NCBI RefSeq assembly: GCF_026283965.1
Contig: NZ_JAPDPD010000008.1
Coordinates: forward strand, 62,001 to 126,000
Source: Dyella subtropica
GTDB lineage: Bacteria; Pseudomonadota; Gammaproteobacteria; Xanthomonadales; Rhodanobacteraceae
Direction of reading: 5' to 3'
Length of the DNA: 64,000 bases
Below the pieces are notes generated by a model. The model was not told the origin of the DNA. It did no database searches and saw nothing but the letters and a program-made list of their open reading frames with translations. A program made the translations under genes and the position numbers. Shown here one piece after another: positions 43,292 to 53,908 of the stretch. Positions within the stretch are counted from its first letter, which is position 1. Each line of letters opens with the position of its first letter.

Positions 43292-43744
43292 TCAGCGCGC
43301 TCGTGGCTTCAGACGTACGTAGATCTGCTTGCGCACCTTGGCCACGACTTCACCGCTAGCCGTCTTGATCTCGGTCTCGAACCAGCGCAGCACCTTCTCG
43401 CCGTTGGCGGCGGCAGTGCGCAATTCATCTACCACGCTTGGTTTGAGCTTGAAATGCGCGTAGACGTCCTCGCGCCCCGGCGCCACGAATTCGATCGCGC
43501 CAGCCTTGTCCCACACGAAGTACTCGCTGCCCAGCTGATGCATCACCAGCAGCATCCACAGCGGGTCGGTCATGGAGAACAGGTTGCCGCCGAACTGACT
43601 CTTTACGTAATTGCGGTTCCACGGGCGCAAGCGCAGCACGACGGTGGCCTCGGACCAGTCGTCGCTGAGTTGCTGTACGCGAATGCTGTTGCACAGGAAG
43701 GGCGGCCATAGGTTCATCAGCCGCCGAAAAGTCGAAGGGCGCAC
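43292..43744 (-). CDS. DUF4442 hotdog-fold protein
   Basis: A 150-residue protein matching the DUF4442 family (YiiD C-terminal-like, hotdog fold): MNLWPPFLCNSIRVQQLSDD, WNRNYVKSQFGGNLFSMTDP and EFVAPGREDVYAHFKLKP. The fold is shared with acyl-CoA thioesterases, but no catalytic function is established. It starts with GTG, whose G is the last base of the TAG stop of the upstream thioredoxin gene (TAGTG overlap). Coupling to a CnoX-type thioredoxin is tight but unexplained. Confidence 0.85.
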   Translation of the reverse strand: MRPSTFRRLMNLWPPFLCNSIRVQQLSDDWSEATVVLRLRPWNRNYVKSQFGGNLFSMTDPLWMLLVMHQLGSEYFVWDKAGAIEFVAPGREDVYAHFKLKPSVVDELRTAAANGEKVLRWFETEIKTASGEVVAKVRKQIYVRLKPRAR

Positions 43745-44607
43745 TAGAAGAGCAACGAGGCCATGCGACGGCGATAGCGGCCGACCAGCTCCGCATCGTC
43801 CAGAGTGGCGAAGGCGGCGAGCAGGCGCTTTTTAGCGGCGCCGTCGTTCCAGTCGCGGGCGCGTTCGAGGATGGCGAGGAACTGTTCCAGGCCGGCGGCG
43901 GCATCGTCTTCCAGCAGCAGGCGCACGCCGAGCAGATCGCGGGCTTGCCAGTCACCTGCATCGGTTTGCACGCGCTGCTGCAGTTCGGCCAGCGAGGGCG
44001 CGCCATTCAGTGCGCGGGCCAGGTCGAGCTGGCTGCGCAGGCGCACGGCGCGATTGTCGGTGGCAAGGTTGGCGGGCAGGGCGGTGAGTTCGGTTTCGGC
44101 GTCGTCGGCTTGGCCGGCGCGCATCAGGGCCAGGGCTAGATCGAGTTTCAGGTCGGCCTTGGCGGGCTCCGCGGCGATAGCCTGGCGAAGGCGTTCGACG
44201 GCCTGGTCGGGTGTTTCGGCCGAGACGGGCACTTCTTCGGCAACCTGTGCTTCAGCAGGCTGCACGTGGCGCGACAGGAACTCGCGCAACTGGCCTTCCG
44301 GCAGGGCGCCGGTAAAGCCATCCAGGATCTGACCGTCTTTCACCAGCACCACGGTAGGGATGCTGCGCACGCCAAACATGGCGGCCAGCTGCTGGTTCTT
44401 GTCCACGTCCACCTTGGCCAGGCGGAACGCGCCATTGAACTCGGCGGCCAGCTTTTCCAGCATCGGCCCCAAGGTTTTGCAGGGGCCGCACCAGGTCGCC
44501 CAGAAGTCCACCAGGATGGGCGTGGTCAGTGAGGCCTGAAGCACCTCGGCCTCGAAATTGTCCTGGTCCACGTCGAAGACATGGGTGGCGGCGTCGCTGG
44601 CGGTCAC
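43744..44607 (-). CDS. cnoX: CnoX/YbbN-type thioredoxin with C-terminal TPR domain
   Basis: A 287-residue protein: an N-terminal thioredoxin domain (about 8-112) with the redox site WCGPC (Cys40, Cys43), and a C-terminal TPR-like domain with DQAVERLRQAIAAEPAKADL and ARDLLGVRLLLEDDAAAGLE. The domain plan and length match E. coli CnoX (YbbN), a holdase that protects proteins under chlorine stress and hands them to GroEL. E. coli CnoX lacks a full CGPC site, but many homologues, as here, retain both cysteines and could also reduce disulfides. Cytoplasmic, no signal peptide. It is followed without a gap by the DUF4442 gene. Confidence 0.92.
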   Translation of the reverse strand: MTASDAATHVFDVDQDNFEAEVLQASLTTPILVDFWATWCGPCKTLGPMLEKLAAEFNGAFRLAKVDVDKNQQLAAMFGVRSIPTVVLVKDGQILDGFTGALPEGQLREFLSRHVQPAEAQVAEEVPVSAETPDQAVERLRQAIAAEPAKADLKLDLALALMRAGQADDAETELTALPANLATDNRAVRLRSQLDLARALNGAPSLAELQQRVQTDAGDWQARDLLGVRLLLEDDAAAGLEQFLAILERARDWNDGAAKKRLLAAFATLDDAELVGRYRRRMASLLF

Positions 44608-44722
44608 TGGAAAACTCCGAAGGTAACGAATCGGTTTCAGATCGGGGCGCGGCGAAGCATATCAAGAGTGGATGACGTCGAACCCTAAGCGCAACGCGCG
44701 CAGATTTGCGAGAATCCGCTGG

Positions 44723-45364
44723 ATGACAAGCCCGGACCCTGGCTCGAACCGCATGGTTGCAACGCCGCCACTGCTGATCTGCGAACACTGCGACACCGTG
44801 TATCGCCGGCGCGAATTGGCGTGCGGCGAGGTAGCGCGCTGCCTGCGTTGCGATGCCGTCCTGGAGCGGTATCAACGTTTGGGCCCCGGCGCGATGCTGG
44901 CGCTGGTACTGACGGCACTGGTGGTATTCGTGCAAGCCAATGTCTGGCCGATCGTCACGCTGGGTTTCAACGGGCAGTTGATCAGCACCACGCTGTGGGG
45001 CGCCATCATGATGATGTGGCACGAGCACTCGCAGGTGGTCTCGGTGCTGGCGGCGGGCACGCTGTTCTTCTTTCCGCTGTGCAAGATGCTGCTGCTGGGC
45101 TGGGTGCTGCTGTTTGCTCGCCGCGGGCAACGCGCACCGGGGTTTCGCCTGGCCATGGTGACCTTGTATCGGCTGGGGCCGTGGACCATGAGCGAGGTGT
45201 TCGTGCTGGGCGCGATGGTGGCCATCGTCAAGGCACACGTGTATTTCGATGTGATCCTCAATCCTGGCATTTTCGCCTACGCTGCATTGACCCTGTTGAT
45301 CACGATCTTCGCTGGCATCGATCTACGCCGGCTGTGGGACCTGACGCCGGAGGGCGCGCCGTGA
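44723..45364 (+). CDS. pqiA: PqiA-like membrane protein, N-terminal-half type
   Basis: A 213-residue protein with a zinc-ribbon-like CEHCDTVYRR...CLRCDAVL followed by four membrane segments (LALVLTALVVFVQANVWPIV, VVSVLAAGTLFFFPLCKMLL and two more). This is half of the usual 400-residue PqiA; the second half is a separate gene that overlaps it by GTGA. PqiA sits in the inner membrane with the PqiB MCE tunnel and the PqiC lipoprotein, and the system moves lipids or protects the envelope, often under paraquat/SoxRS control. The ATG at 44723 is taken; ATG 44753 is an alternative. Confidence 0.9.
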   Translation: MTSPDPGSNRMVATPPLLICEHCDTVYRRRELACGEVARCLRCDAVLERYQRLGPGAMLALVLTALVVFVQANVWPIVTLGFNGQLISTTLWGAIMMMWHEHSQVVSVLAAGTLFFFPLCKMLLLGWVLLFARRGQRAPGFRLAMVTLYRLGPWTMSEVFVLGAMVAIVKAHVYFDVILNPGIFAYAALTLLITIFAGIDLRRLWDLTPEGAP

Positions 45365-45984
45365 GTGCGTTGCCGCGTGCCGACGAGTTGGGTGTGATCG
45401 GTTGCCATGTATGCAGCCTGGTCTGTCGCGATACCGGTATGGAGCATGCGCGCTGCCCGCGTTGCCACTCCTCGCTGCATCGTCGTAAGAAGGCAACTTA
45501 CAGCCGTACTTGGGCACTGTTGATCGCCGCTTTCATTTTCTATATCCCCGCCAACTTGCTGCCGATCATGCGCACGGTGAGCGTGGGCGATGTGGATGAC
45601 AACACCATCCTCAGCGGCGTGGTGGAGCTGTGGGTCAAGGGCTCGCCGGATCTGGCGGTCATCGTGTTCACCGCCAGCATCGTGGTGCCGATGCTCAAGT
45701 TCCTGGCGCTGGTGACGTTGTTGTGGAGTTCGCATCGCAGCAGTGGTTGGGCACGCCGGCAGCGTGCCAAGCTGTATCGGCTGGTGGAGCTGATCGGCTA
45801 CTGGTCGATGCTGGACGTATTCGTGGTGGCGCTGCTGACGGCGTTGGTGCAGTTTGGTTTGCTGAGTCTGGTGGAGCCGTTGCCTGGCGTGGTGTTCTTC
45901 GGCCTGACGGTGGTGCTCACCATGTTTGCTTCGATGAGTTTTGACCCCAGGCTGATCTGGGATGGCAAGGAATCCGATGACTGA
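45361..45984 (+). CDS. pqiA: PqiA-like membrane protein, C-terminal-half type
   Basis: A 207-residue paralogue of the preceding gene: CHVCSLVCRDTGMEHARCPR followed by CHSSL (two Cys pairs), then membrane segments WALLIAAFIFYIPANLLPIM, LAVIVFTASIVVPMLKFLAL, SMLDVFVVALLTALVQFGLL and VVFFGLTVVLTMFASMSFDP. NLLPIM and YWSMLDVFVVALL are PqiA signatures. It starts at GTG 45361, overlapping the stop of the first half (GTGA), and its last 8 bases overlap pqiB. Two half-size PqiA chains probably replace the fused protein. Confidence 0.9.
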   Translation: MSALPRADELGVIGCHVCSLVCRDTGMEHARCPRCHSSLHRRKKATYSRTWALLIAAFIFYIPANLLPIMRTVSVGDVDDNTILSGVVELWVKGSPDLAVIVFTASIVVPMLKFLALVTLLWSSHRSSGWARRQRAKLYRLVELIGYWSMLDVFVVALLTALVQFGLLSLVEPLPGVVFFGLTVVLTMFASMSFDPRLIWDGKESDD

Positions 45985-47638
45985 CGACACAAAGCCCGGT
46001 AATGCCGACCTGCCCGAGCCGGTGGTGCACCGCCCGCGCATCAACGCCTCGTTTGTCTGGCTGATCCCGGTACTGGCCGCGCTGGTGGGCCTGTCGCTGG
46101 TGATCAACGCCTGGATGCAGGCGGGGCCGACCATCACCATCAGCTTCCAGAGCGCCGAGGGGTTGGACCCAGGCAAGACGCCGGTGAAGTACAAGAACGT
46201 GGTGATCGGCCGGGTGACTTCGGTGCGCCTGAGCAAGGACCGCAGTCACGTCACCGCCAAAGTGTCGCTGGAAAAGAGCGCTGAAGGTTTCGCCACGGAG
46301 GATACGCGCTTCTGGGTGGTGCGTCCGCGCATCGGTCTCGGTGGTGTGTCGGGTATCGATACGCTGCTGTCCGGCGCCTTTATCGGCGCCGACGTGGGCG
46401 AGTCGAAGCAGCCGGAGGACGAGTTCACGGGGCTGGAAGCGCCGCCTGCCGTGACACATGGCGCACCGGGCAAGACCTTTGTGTTGCATACCGACGACCT
46501 CGGTTCGCTCGATATCGGTTCGCCGGTGTATTACCGGCGCATCCAGGTCGGCCGTGTGGTGACTTATCAGTTGGACCCGAACGGCAAGGCCGTGTCGTTG
46601 CAGATCTGGGTCGATGCTCCGAATGATCAATTCGTCACCAAGACCAGCCGTTTCTGGAATGCCAGCGGGGTGGATGTCTCGGTGGGCGCGGATGGCGTCA
46701 AGGTCAATACGCAATCGCTGGCGAGCGTCCTGGCCGGCGGCGTGGCCTTTCAGGAGCCGATGGGGCCGCATGAAACGGCGCCGGCGGACGAGAGCGCGGC
46801 ATTCAATCTATTCCATGATCAGGCCACCGCGATGGCCCCGCCGGATGGCGAGCCGAAATACATCCGCATGCGCTTCGACCAGTCGCTGCGCGGACTGAAG
46901 GTGGATGCGCCGGTGGAATTCCTCGGTATTCCATTCGGCCGCGTGGTGTCGGTGAATCTGGATTTCGACGAGAAGACGCAGAAATTCCCGGTGACTGTCG
47001 GTGCGGTGGTGTATCCGCAGCGACTCGGCCGCGCGCACGAAAAGCTGGTGGCGTTGGCCAAGGCGCGGGGTGACGACGCTCAGCTCTCGCAGATGATGGG
47101 CACGCTGATCGGGCAGGGTTTGCGGGCTCAGGCGCGTAGCGGCAACTTGCTGACCGGGCAGCTCTACATCTCCCTGGATTTCGTGCCCAAGGCGCCCAAG
47201 GCAGCCTATGACCCGAGCGTCAAGCCGCTGGAAATTCCGACCGTGCCTGGCAGCTTCGATAAGTTGCAGGAGCAGATGGCGGACATCGTGGATAAGATCC
47301 AGAAGATTCCATTCGACAGCATCGGCCGCAATCTCGACCAGACACTGGGCGAATTGCATCGCACGCTCAAGCAGGTCAACGGCGACGTGCTGCCGGAGTT
47401 CAAGACCACCTTGCAGAGCGCACAGCAGACGATGGGTACGGCCAACAACGCGCTGTCGCCGGATTCACCGCTGCAGCAGAACCTGGGCGGCACGCTGCAG
47501 GAGCTGCAGCGCTCGGCACGTTCGCTACGCGTGTTGACCGATTACCTGGGCAGTCATCCGGACGCGCTGCTGCGCGGCCGCAAGGCCGACCCGGCACCCG
47601 CACCGCCGGCCGCCACGCAACAAGGGAGCAAGCCATGA
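45977..47638 (+). CDS. pqiB: PqiB-type MCE-domain lipid-transport protein
   Basis: A 553-residue protein with one N-terminal membrane anchor (FVWLIPVLAALVGLSLVINA) and three MCE domains: about 45-140 (TITISFQSAEGLDPGKTPVK, YKNVVIGRVTSVRL), 160-225 (DIGSPVYYRRIQVGRVV) and 285-400 (VDAPVEFLGIPFGRVVSVNL). A C-terminal helical region follows (DKLQEQMADIVDKIQKIPFD, SARSLRVLTDYLGSHPDALL), which forms the needle-like coiled coil that spans the periplasm in E. coli PqiB. Length matches the family (about 550). AAGGAA lies before the ATG at 45977. Confidence 0.95.
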   Translation: MTDDTKPGNADLPEPVVHRPRINASFVWLIPVLAALVGLSLVINAWMQAGPTITISFQSAEGLDPGKTPVKYKNVVIGRVTSVRLSKDRSHVTAKVSLEKSAEGFATEDTRFWVVRPRIGLGGVSGIDTLLSGAFIGADVGESKQPEDEFTGLEAPPAVTHGAPGKTFVLHTDDLGSLDIGSPVYYRRIQVGRVVTYQLDPNGKAVSLQIWVDAPNDQFVTKTSRFWNASGVDVSVGADGVKVNTQSLASVLAGGVAFQEPMGPHETAPADESAAFNLFHDQATAMAPPDGEPKYIRMRFDQSLRGLKVDAPVEFLGIPFGRVVSVNLDFDEKTQKFPVTVGAVVYPQRLGRAHEKLVALAKARGDDAQLSQMMGTLIGQGLRAQARSGNLLTGQLYISLDFVPKAPKAAYDPSVKPLEIPTVPGSFDKLQEQMADIVDKIQKIPFDSIGRNLDQTLGELHRTLKQVNGDVLPEFKTTLQSAQQTMGTANNALSPDSPLQQNLGGTLQELQRSARSLRVLTDYLGSHPDALLRGRKADPAPAPPAATQQGSKP

Positions 47639-48279
47639 TCCGCAAGGGCATCATTGATAAGGGATGGCCCGTCCTGGCCATGGTCGCCGCATCGACACTG
47701 GCCGCCTGCGGCGGTTCGGCGCCGACCCGTTATTACACACTGGTGCCACCGGTCGATAACTACGTGCCTACCGCGACGCAGGCGGCTATCGGTACAGCTC
47801 CGGCGGCGTTCCAGTTCGAGCTGTTGCCCGTCGGCGTGCCGGCGCAGGTGGATCAACCGCAGCTGGTGGTGCGCCAGGGCGGGCAGGGTGTGGCTGTGCT
47901 CGATGGCCAACGCTGGGTCGCACCGCTGGGCGATGAGGTTCGCAGTGCGCTGTCGGCCGATCTCGCCCGTCAGCTGCATACGCAGGATGTGAGCGGGCTG
48001 CCTTCGGGTAGCAAGCCAGTGCTACGGATCAAAGTCGATCTGCGTCGCTTCGACTCGGTGCCGGGCGGCTATGCGCTGATCGACGCGGCGTGGAGCCTGC
48101 GCTCGCTCAAGGGCGATGCGTCGTTGTCGTGCACCAGCCGTGTGCAGGAATCGGTAGGCGAGGGCTATGAGGCGCTGGTGCAAGGCCACCAGCGCGCCAT
48201 CGATCAGCTGGCGACGCAGATTGCCGCGGCGGCGAGCTCATGGGGGGCGGGGCAAAACGGGGCCTGCCCGCCCGGCTAG
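47635..48279 (+). CDS. pqiC: PqiC-type outer-membrane lipoprotein (ABC-type transport auxiliary component)
   Basis: A 214-residue lipoprotein with lipobox LAAC (signal MIRKGIIDKGWPVLAMVAAS) and the DUF330/PqiC pattern PTRYYTLVPP, FELLPVGVPAQVDQPQLVVR, LDGQRWVAPLGDEVRSALSA and RIKVDLRRFDSVPGGYALID. PqiC docks PqiB at the outer membrane. The ATG overlaps the pqiB stop (ATGA), so pqiA1-pqiA2-pqiB-pqiC form one operon. The downstream DNA is repeat-rich. Confidence 0.93.
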   Translation: MIRKGIIDKGWPVLAMVAASTLAACGGSAPTRYYTLVPPVDNYVPTATQAAIGTAPAAFQFELLPVGVPAQVDQPQLVVRQGGQGVAVLDGQRWVAPLGDEVRSALSADLARQLHTQDVSGLPSGSKPVLRIKVDLRRFDSVPGGYALIDAAWSLRSLKGDASLSCTSRVQESVGEGYEALVQGHQRAIDQLATQIAAAASSWGAGQNGACPPG

Positions 48280-48359
48280 GGGGCTCGGAGCCTGCTCATG
48301 GTCTCCACGTAGGCCCTGTCTCTTGAGCACATCTCAACGTGTGCGCGAGCATGTTTGAA

Positions 48360-48505
48360 CTCCCTCTCCCTGCCGGGGAGAGGGTTGGGGGGAGGGGCGG
48401 GTGCTTGCGATAACCTCTCACCGTCGTCACCCCGGCGCAGGCCGGGGTCCAGTGGCGTTGCCGTTTGATGTTCGCGCTATCGCGACCTGGCTCGCCTGCC
48501 GCGGG
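48360..48505 (+). repeat. Mosaic intergenic repeat, copy 3 (full length)
   Basis: Blocks in order: CCTCTCCC..GGGAGAGG hairpin, GTTGGGGGGAGGGGCGGG, TGCTTGCGATAACCTCTCAC, CGTCGTCACCCCGGCGCAGG with CCGGGGTCCAGTGGCGTTGC, then TTTGATGTTCGCG and GACCTGGCTCGCCTGCCGCG. The same order is found inverted at 9932-10087 and partly at 7301-7368 and 61459-61540. Confidence 0.85.
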
Positions 48506-48529
48506 CTTCCGTCCTCCTGTCGGAGGCCG

Positions 48530-48565
48530 GGTCACTTTCTCTTGTTTGGCCAAGAGAAAGTAACC
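48530..48565. repeat. 15-bp hairpin of an AGAGAAAGTAACC-type intergenic repeat
   Basis: GGTCACTTTCTCTTG and CAAGAGAAAGTAACC pair with one mismatch around a 6-base loop. The wording (ACTTTCTCTTG...CAAGAGAAAGT) is one I have seen as a scattered intergenic motif in Xanthomonadales genomes; that is recollection and was not checked. Confidence 0.75.
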
Positions 48566-48615
48566 AAAGAGAAGGCCACCCCTCTTCCGCGCTCTCCGGC
48601 TTCGCCTCCGAGTCC

Positions 48616-48717
48616 GTGAGGGCTGGCCGGGCTTTTCGACACGACGTCCCTGTCGTGTCGAAAAGGCATCGACGTCCTGTCGATGCCCCCTTCGGGGCCT
48701 GATCGTCCAGCCCTCAC
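48616..48717. repeat. 102-base perfect cloverleaf palindrome
   Basis: An 11-bp closing stem (GTGAGGGCTGG 48616-48626 / CCAGCCCTCAC 48707-48717) encloses three perfect arms: a 14-bp arm CTTTTCGACACGAC (48632-48645) with 48652-48665; an 8-bp arm GCATCGAC (48666-48673) with 48679-48686; and a 4-bp CCCC/GGGG arm (48687-48697). The first two loops are GTCCCT and GTCCT. No coding frame or tRNA identity elements are present, so it is not a tRNA. Confidence 0.85.
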
Positions 48718-48875
48718 CGCTGCACAGGGGCCCCCAAGATCAAAAGCAAACCCTCGCTCATCGGAAGGTAATCATGTCCTGCCGGGTCGGAAGAGCTGCT
48801 CCATGCCGCCGTGAGATGTGCGCAAGAGACAGGCGCGGGCCACTTGGAGACCATGAGCAGGCTCTCATCTGCTAG

Positions 48876-51590
<2,715 letters not shown>

Positions 51591-51600
51591 GAGCATCTCT

Positions 51601-52146
51601 ATGAGTTCCGTAAGCCGCATGTTCAAAGCTTCGCTGATGCTGGCGTCCGCCCTCGCGCTGACAGCGTGTGGTTTCCATCTCCGCCAGAGCGCGGCCCTGC
51701 CGCCGTCGATGCAGCGGATGCATCTGAGCGTCAATGGTGGCGGCGGCCTGCAGCGCGATCTGATTCGCGCGTTGGAAGGTTCCGGTGTCACCGTTGAAGA
51801 CAATCCGGGGGCAGGCATTGCGGAGCTGAGCATTCCCGTGGCCAATTTCAGCACCGATACGCTTACCGTCAGCGGCACCGCCCGCGTCACCGAATACGCG
51901 GTGCACTATCAGGTGCAGTTCCTGGTCAATGATGGCGCCGGCCAGCCGCTGCTGCCGCAGCAGACCATCAATATGTCGCGCGACTTCAGCTACGACGCCA
52001 CCAACACCATCGGTACCACCGCGCAGGTCCAAGAGATCCAGCGCAGCCTCAATGACGACATGGTGCAGGCGATCCTGTTCCGTCTGCAGGCGCTGCAGAA
52101 GCACGGTGGCACCGTGGAGCCGGCGAACGCCAGCCCGGCGAAGTAG
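51601..52146 (+). CDS. lptE: LPS-assembly lipoprotein LptE
   Basis: A 181-residue lipoprotein (lipobox LTAC, Cys at about 23; GFHLRQSAALPPSMQRMHLS follows, the typical LptE opening). The core VTEYAVHYQVQFLVNDGAGQ, LLPQQTINMSRDFSYDATNT and EIQRSLNDDMVQAILFRLQA is diagnostic. LptE plugs the LptD barrel that inserts LPS into the outer membrane. It lies 10 bases after leuS and 13 bases before holA, in the standard gammaproteobacterial order. Confidence 0.96.
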   Translation: MSSVSRMFKASLMLASALALTACGFHLRQSAALPPSMQRMHLSVNGGGGLQRDLIRALEGSGVTVEDNPGAGIAELSIPVANFSTDTLTVSGTARVTEYAVHYQVQFLVNDGAGQPLLPQQTINMSRDFSYDATNTIGTTAQVQEIQRSLNDDMVQAILFRLQALQKHGGTVEPANASPAK

Positions 52147-52159
52147 AGAGTTCCTAGTC

Positions 52160-53176
52160 ATGCCGCTCAACCCCGCTCAATGGCAGAAGGCGCTGGCTGG
52201 CGACAGCCTGCGCCCGGTCTATCTGCTGGCCGGCGAGGAGCTGCTGGTGCTGGAGGCCGCCGATGCGTTGCGCGCACAGGCACGCCGACTCGGCTACAAC
52301 GAACGCGAAGTGCTCGACGTCGGCAATCATTTCGATTGGGACGACTTGGCCCGCGCCGCAGCCGGCATGTCGCTGTTCGCCACGCGCCGCCTGTTGGACC
52401 TGCGCTTGCCCACCGGCCGGCCCGGCACCGAAGGCGCCAAGGCCATCAACGAGTTCTGCGCTAACCCGCCGCCCGACGTCACCCTGTTGATCACCGCCAC
52501 CGACTGGAGCAACAAGCACGAGGGTGCCTGGACCAAGAACCTCGACGCTGCCGGTGCACTGGTGGTGTTCAACGCGCCCAAGCCGCACGAGTGGGCGGCC
52601 TGGGTCGGTGCGCGGCTGGCCTCGCGTGGGCTCAGCGCCACGCCAGATGCGGCGGCGTTGCTGGCCGAGCGCGTGGAAGGCAACCTGCTCGCCGCCGCGC
52701 AGGAAATCGACAAGCTGGTGGTGTTGCACAGTGGCGGTGCATCGCGCATCGATGCAGCCGAGATGGAAAACCTGGTCGCCGACAGCGCGCGCTACGACGC
52801 CTTCAAGCTCACCGATGCCGCGTTTGCCGGCGATGGTGGTCGCGCGCTGCACATACTCGCTGGCCTGCGCGACGAAGGTGACGAACTGATCGCGCTGATG
52901 GGCTGGTTGGTCAATCAACTGCAGCTCGCCTTGCGACTGGCGAATGCGCGCGACTTCGCTGCGCAAGCCCGCGCCGAGCGCCTTTGGCCTGCGCGCGAGC
53001 AATTGTTCCGCAAGGCGCTGCGCCGTGCACCGCGCGAACACTGGCTGCAATGCCTGGCCCGCGCTGCGCGCATCGACCGCATGGCCAAAGGCCGCGAAGC
53101 CGGCGAGCCCTGGCTGGAGGCCGAACGCCTGATCGCCGCCATTGCCGAACCCCGGGCTGCCAGCGCACTCGCATGA
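52160..53176 (+). CDS. holA: DNA polymerase III subunit delta
   Basis: A 338-residue protein with the delta-subunit N terminus LRPVYLLAGEELLVLEAADA, the ATP-less AAA+ fold (VTLLITATDWSNKHEGAWTK), and AERVEGNLLAAAQEIDKLVV in domain II. The C terminus WLVNQLQLALRLANARDF is the collar domain. Delta opens the beta clamp in the clamp-loader complex. Start ATG 52160; the C-terminal TGA overlaps the nadD ATG (ATGA). Confidence 0.96.
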   Translation: MPLNPAQWQKALAGDSLRPVYLLAGEELLVLEAADALRAQARRLGYNEREVLDVGNHFDWDDLARAAAGMSLFATRRLLDLRLPTGRPGTEGAKAINEFCANPPPDVTLLITATDWSNKHEGAWTKNLDAAGALVVFNAPKPHEWAAWVGARLASRGLSATPDAAALLAERVEGNLLAAAQEIDKLVVLHSGGASRIDAAEMENLVADSARYDAFKLTDAAFAGDGGRALHILAGLRDEGDELIALMGWLVNQLQLALRLANARDFAAQARAERLWPAREQLFRKALRRAPREHWLQCLARAARIDRMAKGREAGEPWLEAERLIAAIAEPRAASALA

Positions 53177-53823
53177 AGCCGCTTGCATTGTTTGGCGGCA
53201 CCTTTGATCCGGTGCACCTGGGACACCTCAGTGTGGCCTGGGAAGCCGCCGAACTGCTCGACGCCGAAGTACGTCTGATGCCAGCCAATGTGCCGCCGCA
53301 TCGCCCGGCGCCGTTGGCCTCCGCGGAACAGCGCATCGCCATGCTGCACGCTGCCCTGCAGCGCCAATCGCGGCTGAGCATGGACACCCGTGAGCTGCGA
53401 CGCAACGGACCTTCCTATACCTACGACACGCTAAGCGAGTTGCGCGCAGAGCAGGGCGATCGGCCGCTGATACTGCTGTTGGGCGCGGATGCGTTCGCGG
53501 GTTTGCCGAGCTGGCATCGTTGGCGCGAATTGTTCGACGTGGCGCATCTGGGGGTGTTGAGCCGCCCAGGTGTCGGGGCTGTGTTGCCGAGTGGCTTGCA
53601 GACCGAAGTTGCAACGCGTCGCGTGGATGACGTCGCCTTGTTGCAAACATTGCCGGCCGGCAAGGTGATCGAACTGGCCGTGACACCTCTGGAAATCTCG
53701 GCCACACGCATTCGCGAATTGCTGGCGTCCGGGCGCGATCCGCGCTACCTGCTGCCGTGCGGTTTGTTTGATGATCCGGCCTTGCTCGCGCCGTATCGCA
53801 CGCACGGAAGCATCGCACTGTAG
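53173..53823 (+). CDS. nadD: Nicotinate-nucleotide adenylyltransferase
   Basis: A 216-residue enzyme starting MKPLALFGGTFDPVHLGHLS, with the nucleotidyltransferase GxFDPxHxGH motif. It also has MPANVPPHRPAPLASAEQRI, SYTYDTLSELRAE, LLLGADAFAGLPSWHRW and the C-terminal ISATRIRELLASGRDPRYLL (the S-x-T-x-IR motif). It makes deamido-NAD from NaMN and ATP. In relatives rsfS and rlmH follow directly; here they come 6.7 kb later. The stop codon lies inside the first REP-like unit of the downstream pair. Confidence 0.97.
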   Translation: MKPLALFGGTFDPVHLGHLSVAWEAAELLDAEVRLMPANVPPHRPAPLASAEQRIAMLHAALQRQSRLSMDTRELRRNGPSYTYDTLSELRAEQGDRPLILLLGADAFAGLPSWHRWRELFDVAHLGVLSRPGVGAVLPSGLQTEVATRRVDDVALLQTLPAGKVIELAVTPLEISATRIRELLASGRDPRYLLPCGLFDDPALLAPYRTHGSIAL

Positions 53824-53895
53824 GGGCGCACCCTGTGCGCGATGCAATCTTGCAAAGGCGTTGCCAATCCGGTCGCCCACAGGATGGGTTCCTAC
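53821..53895. repeat. Paired REP-like element 3 (BIME-like)
   Basis: TAGGGGCGCACCCTGTGCGC at 53821, starting within the nadD stop codon, and the inverted TCGCCCACAGGATGGGTTCC at 53873-53892. It marks the left border of the DNA that separates nadD from rsfS. The right unit ends 14 bases before the end of msrB. Confidence 0.8.
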
Positions 53896-53908
53896 CGAGC
53901 CTTGGTTC

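Larger units (their letters stand above)
48288..48865. repeat. Long-range inverted end repeats resembling the ends of the 58991 element
   Basis: Left end 48288-48336 and the complement of 48812-48865 both read GAGCCTGCTCATGGTCTCCA, then a variable stretch, then TGTCTCTTG and CACATCTCA. The right end aligns with the left end of the nested palindrome at 58991 (AGAGCCTGTTCAAAGTCTCC, then GTGGCTCGCGCC against GTGGCCCGCGCC). So this looks like the same element class, separated into two halves by other repeats. Confidence 0.75.

Noticed and set aside
48616-48717. A tRNA or tRNA-like gene suggested by the cloverleaf shape
   Set aside because: Arm lengths (11, 14, 8, 4 bp), the absence of a T-loop motif and of an anticodon-sized loop rule out a tRNA.
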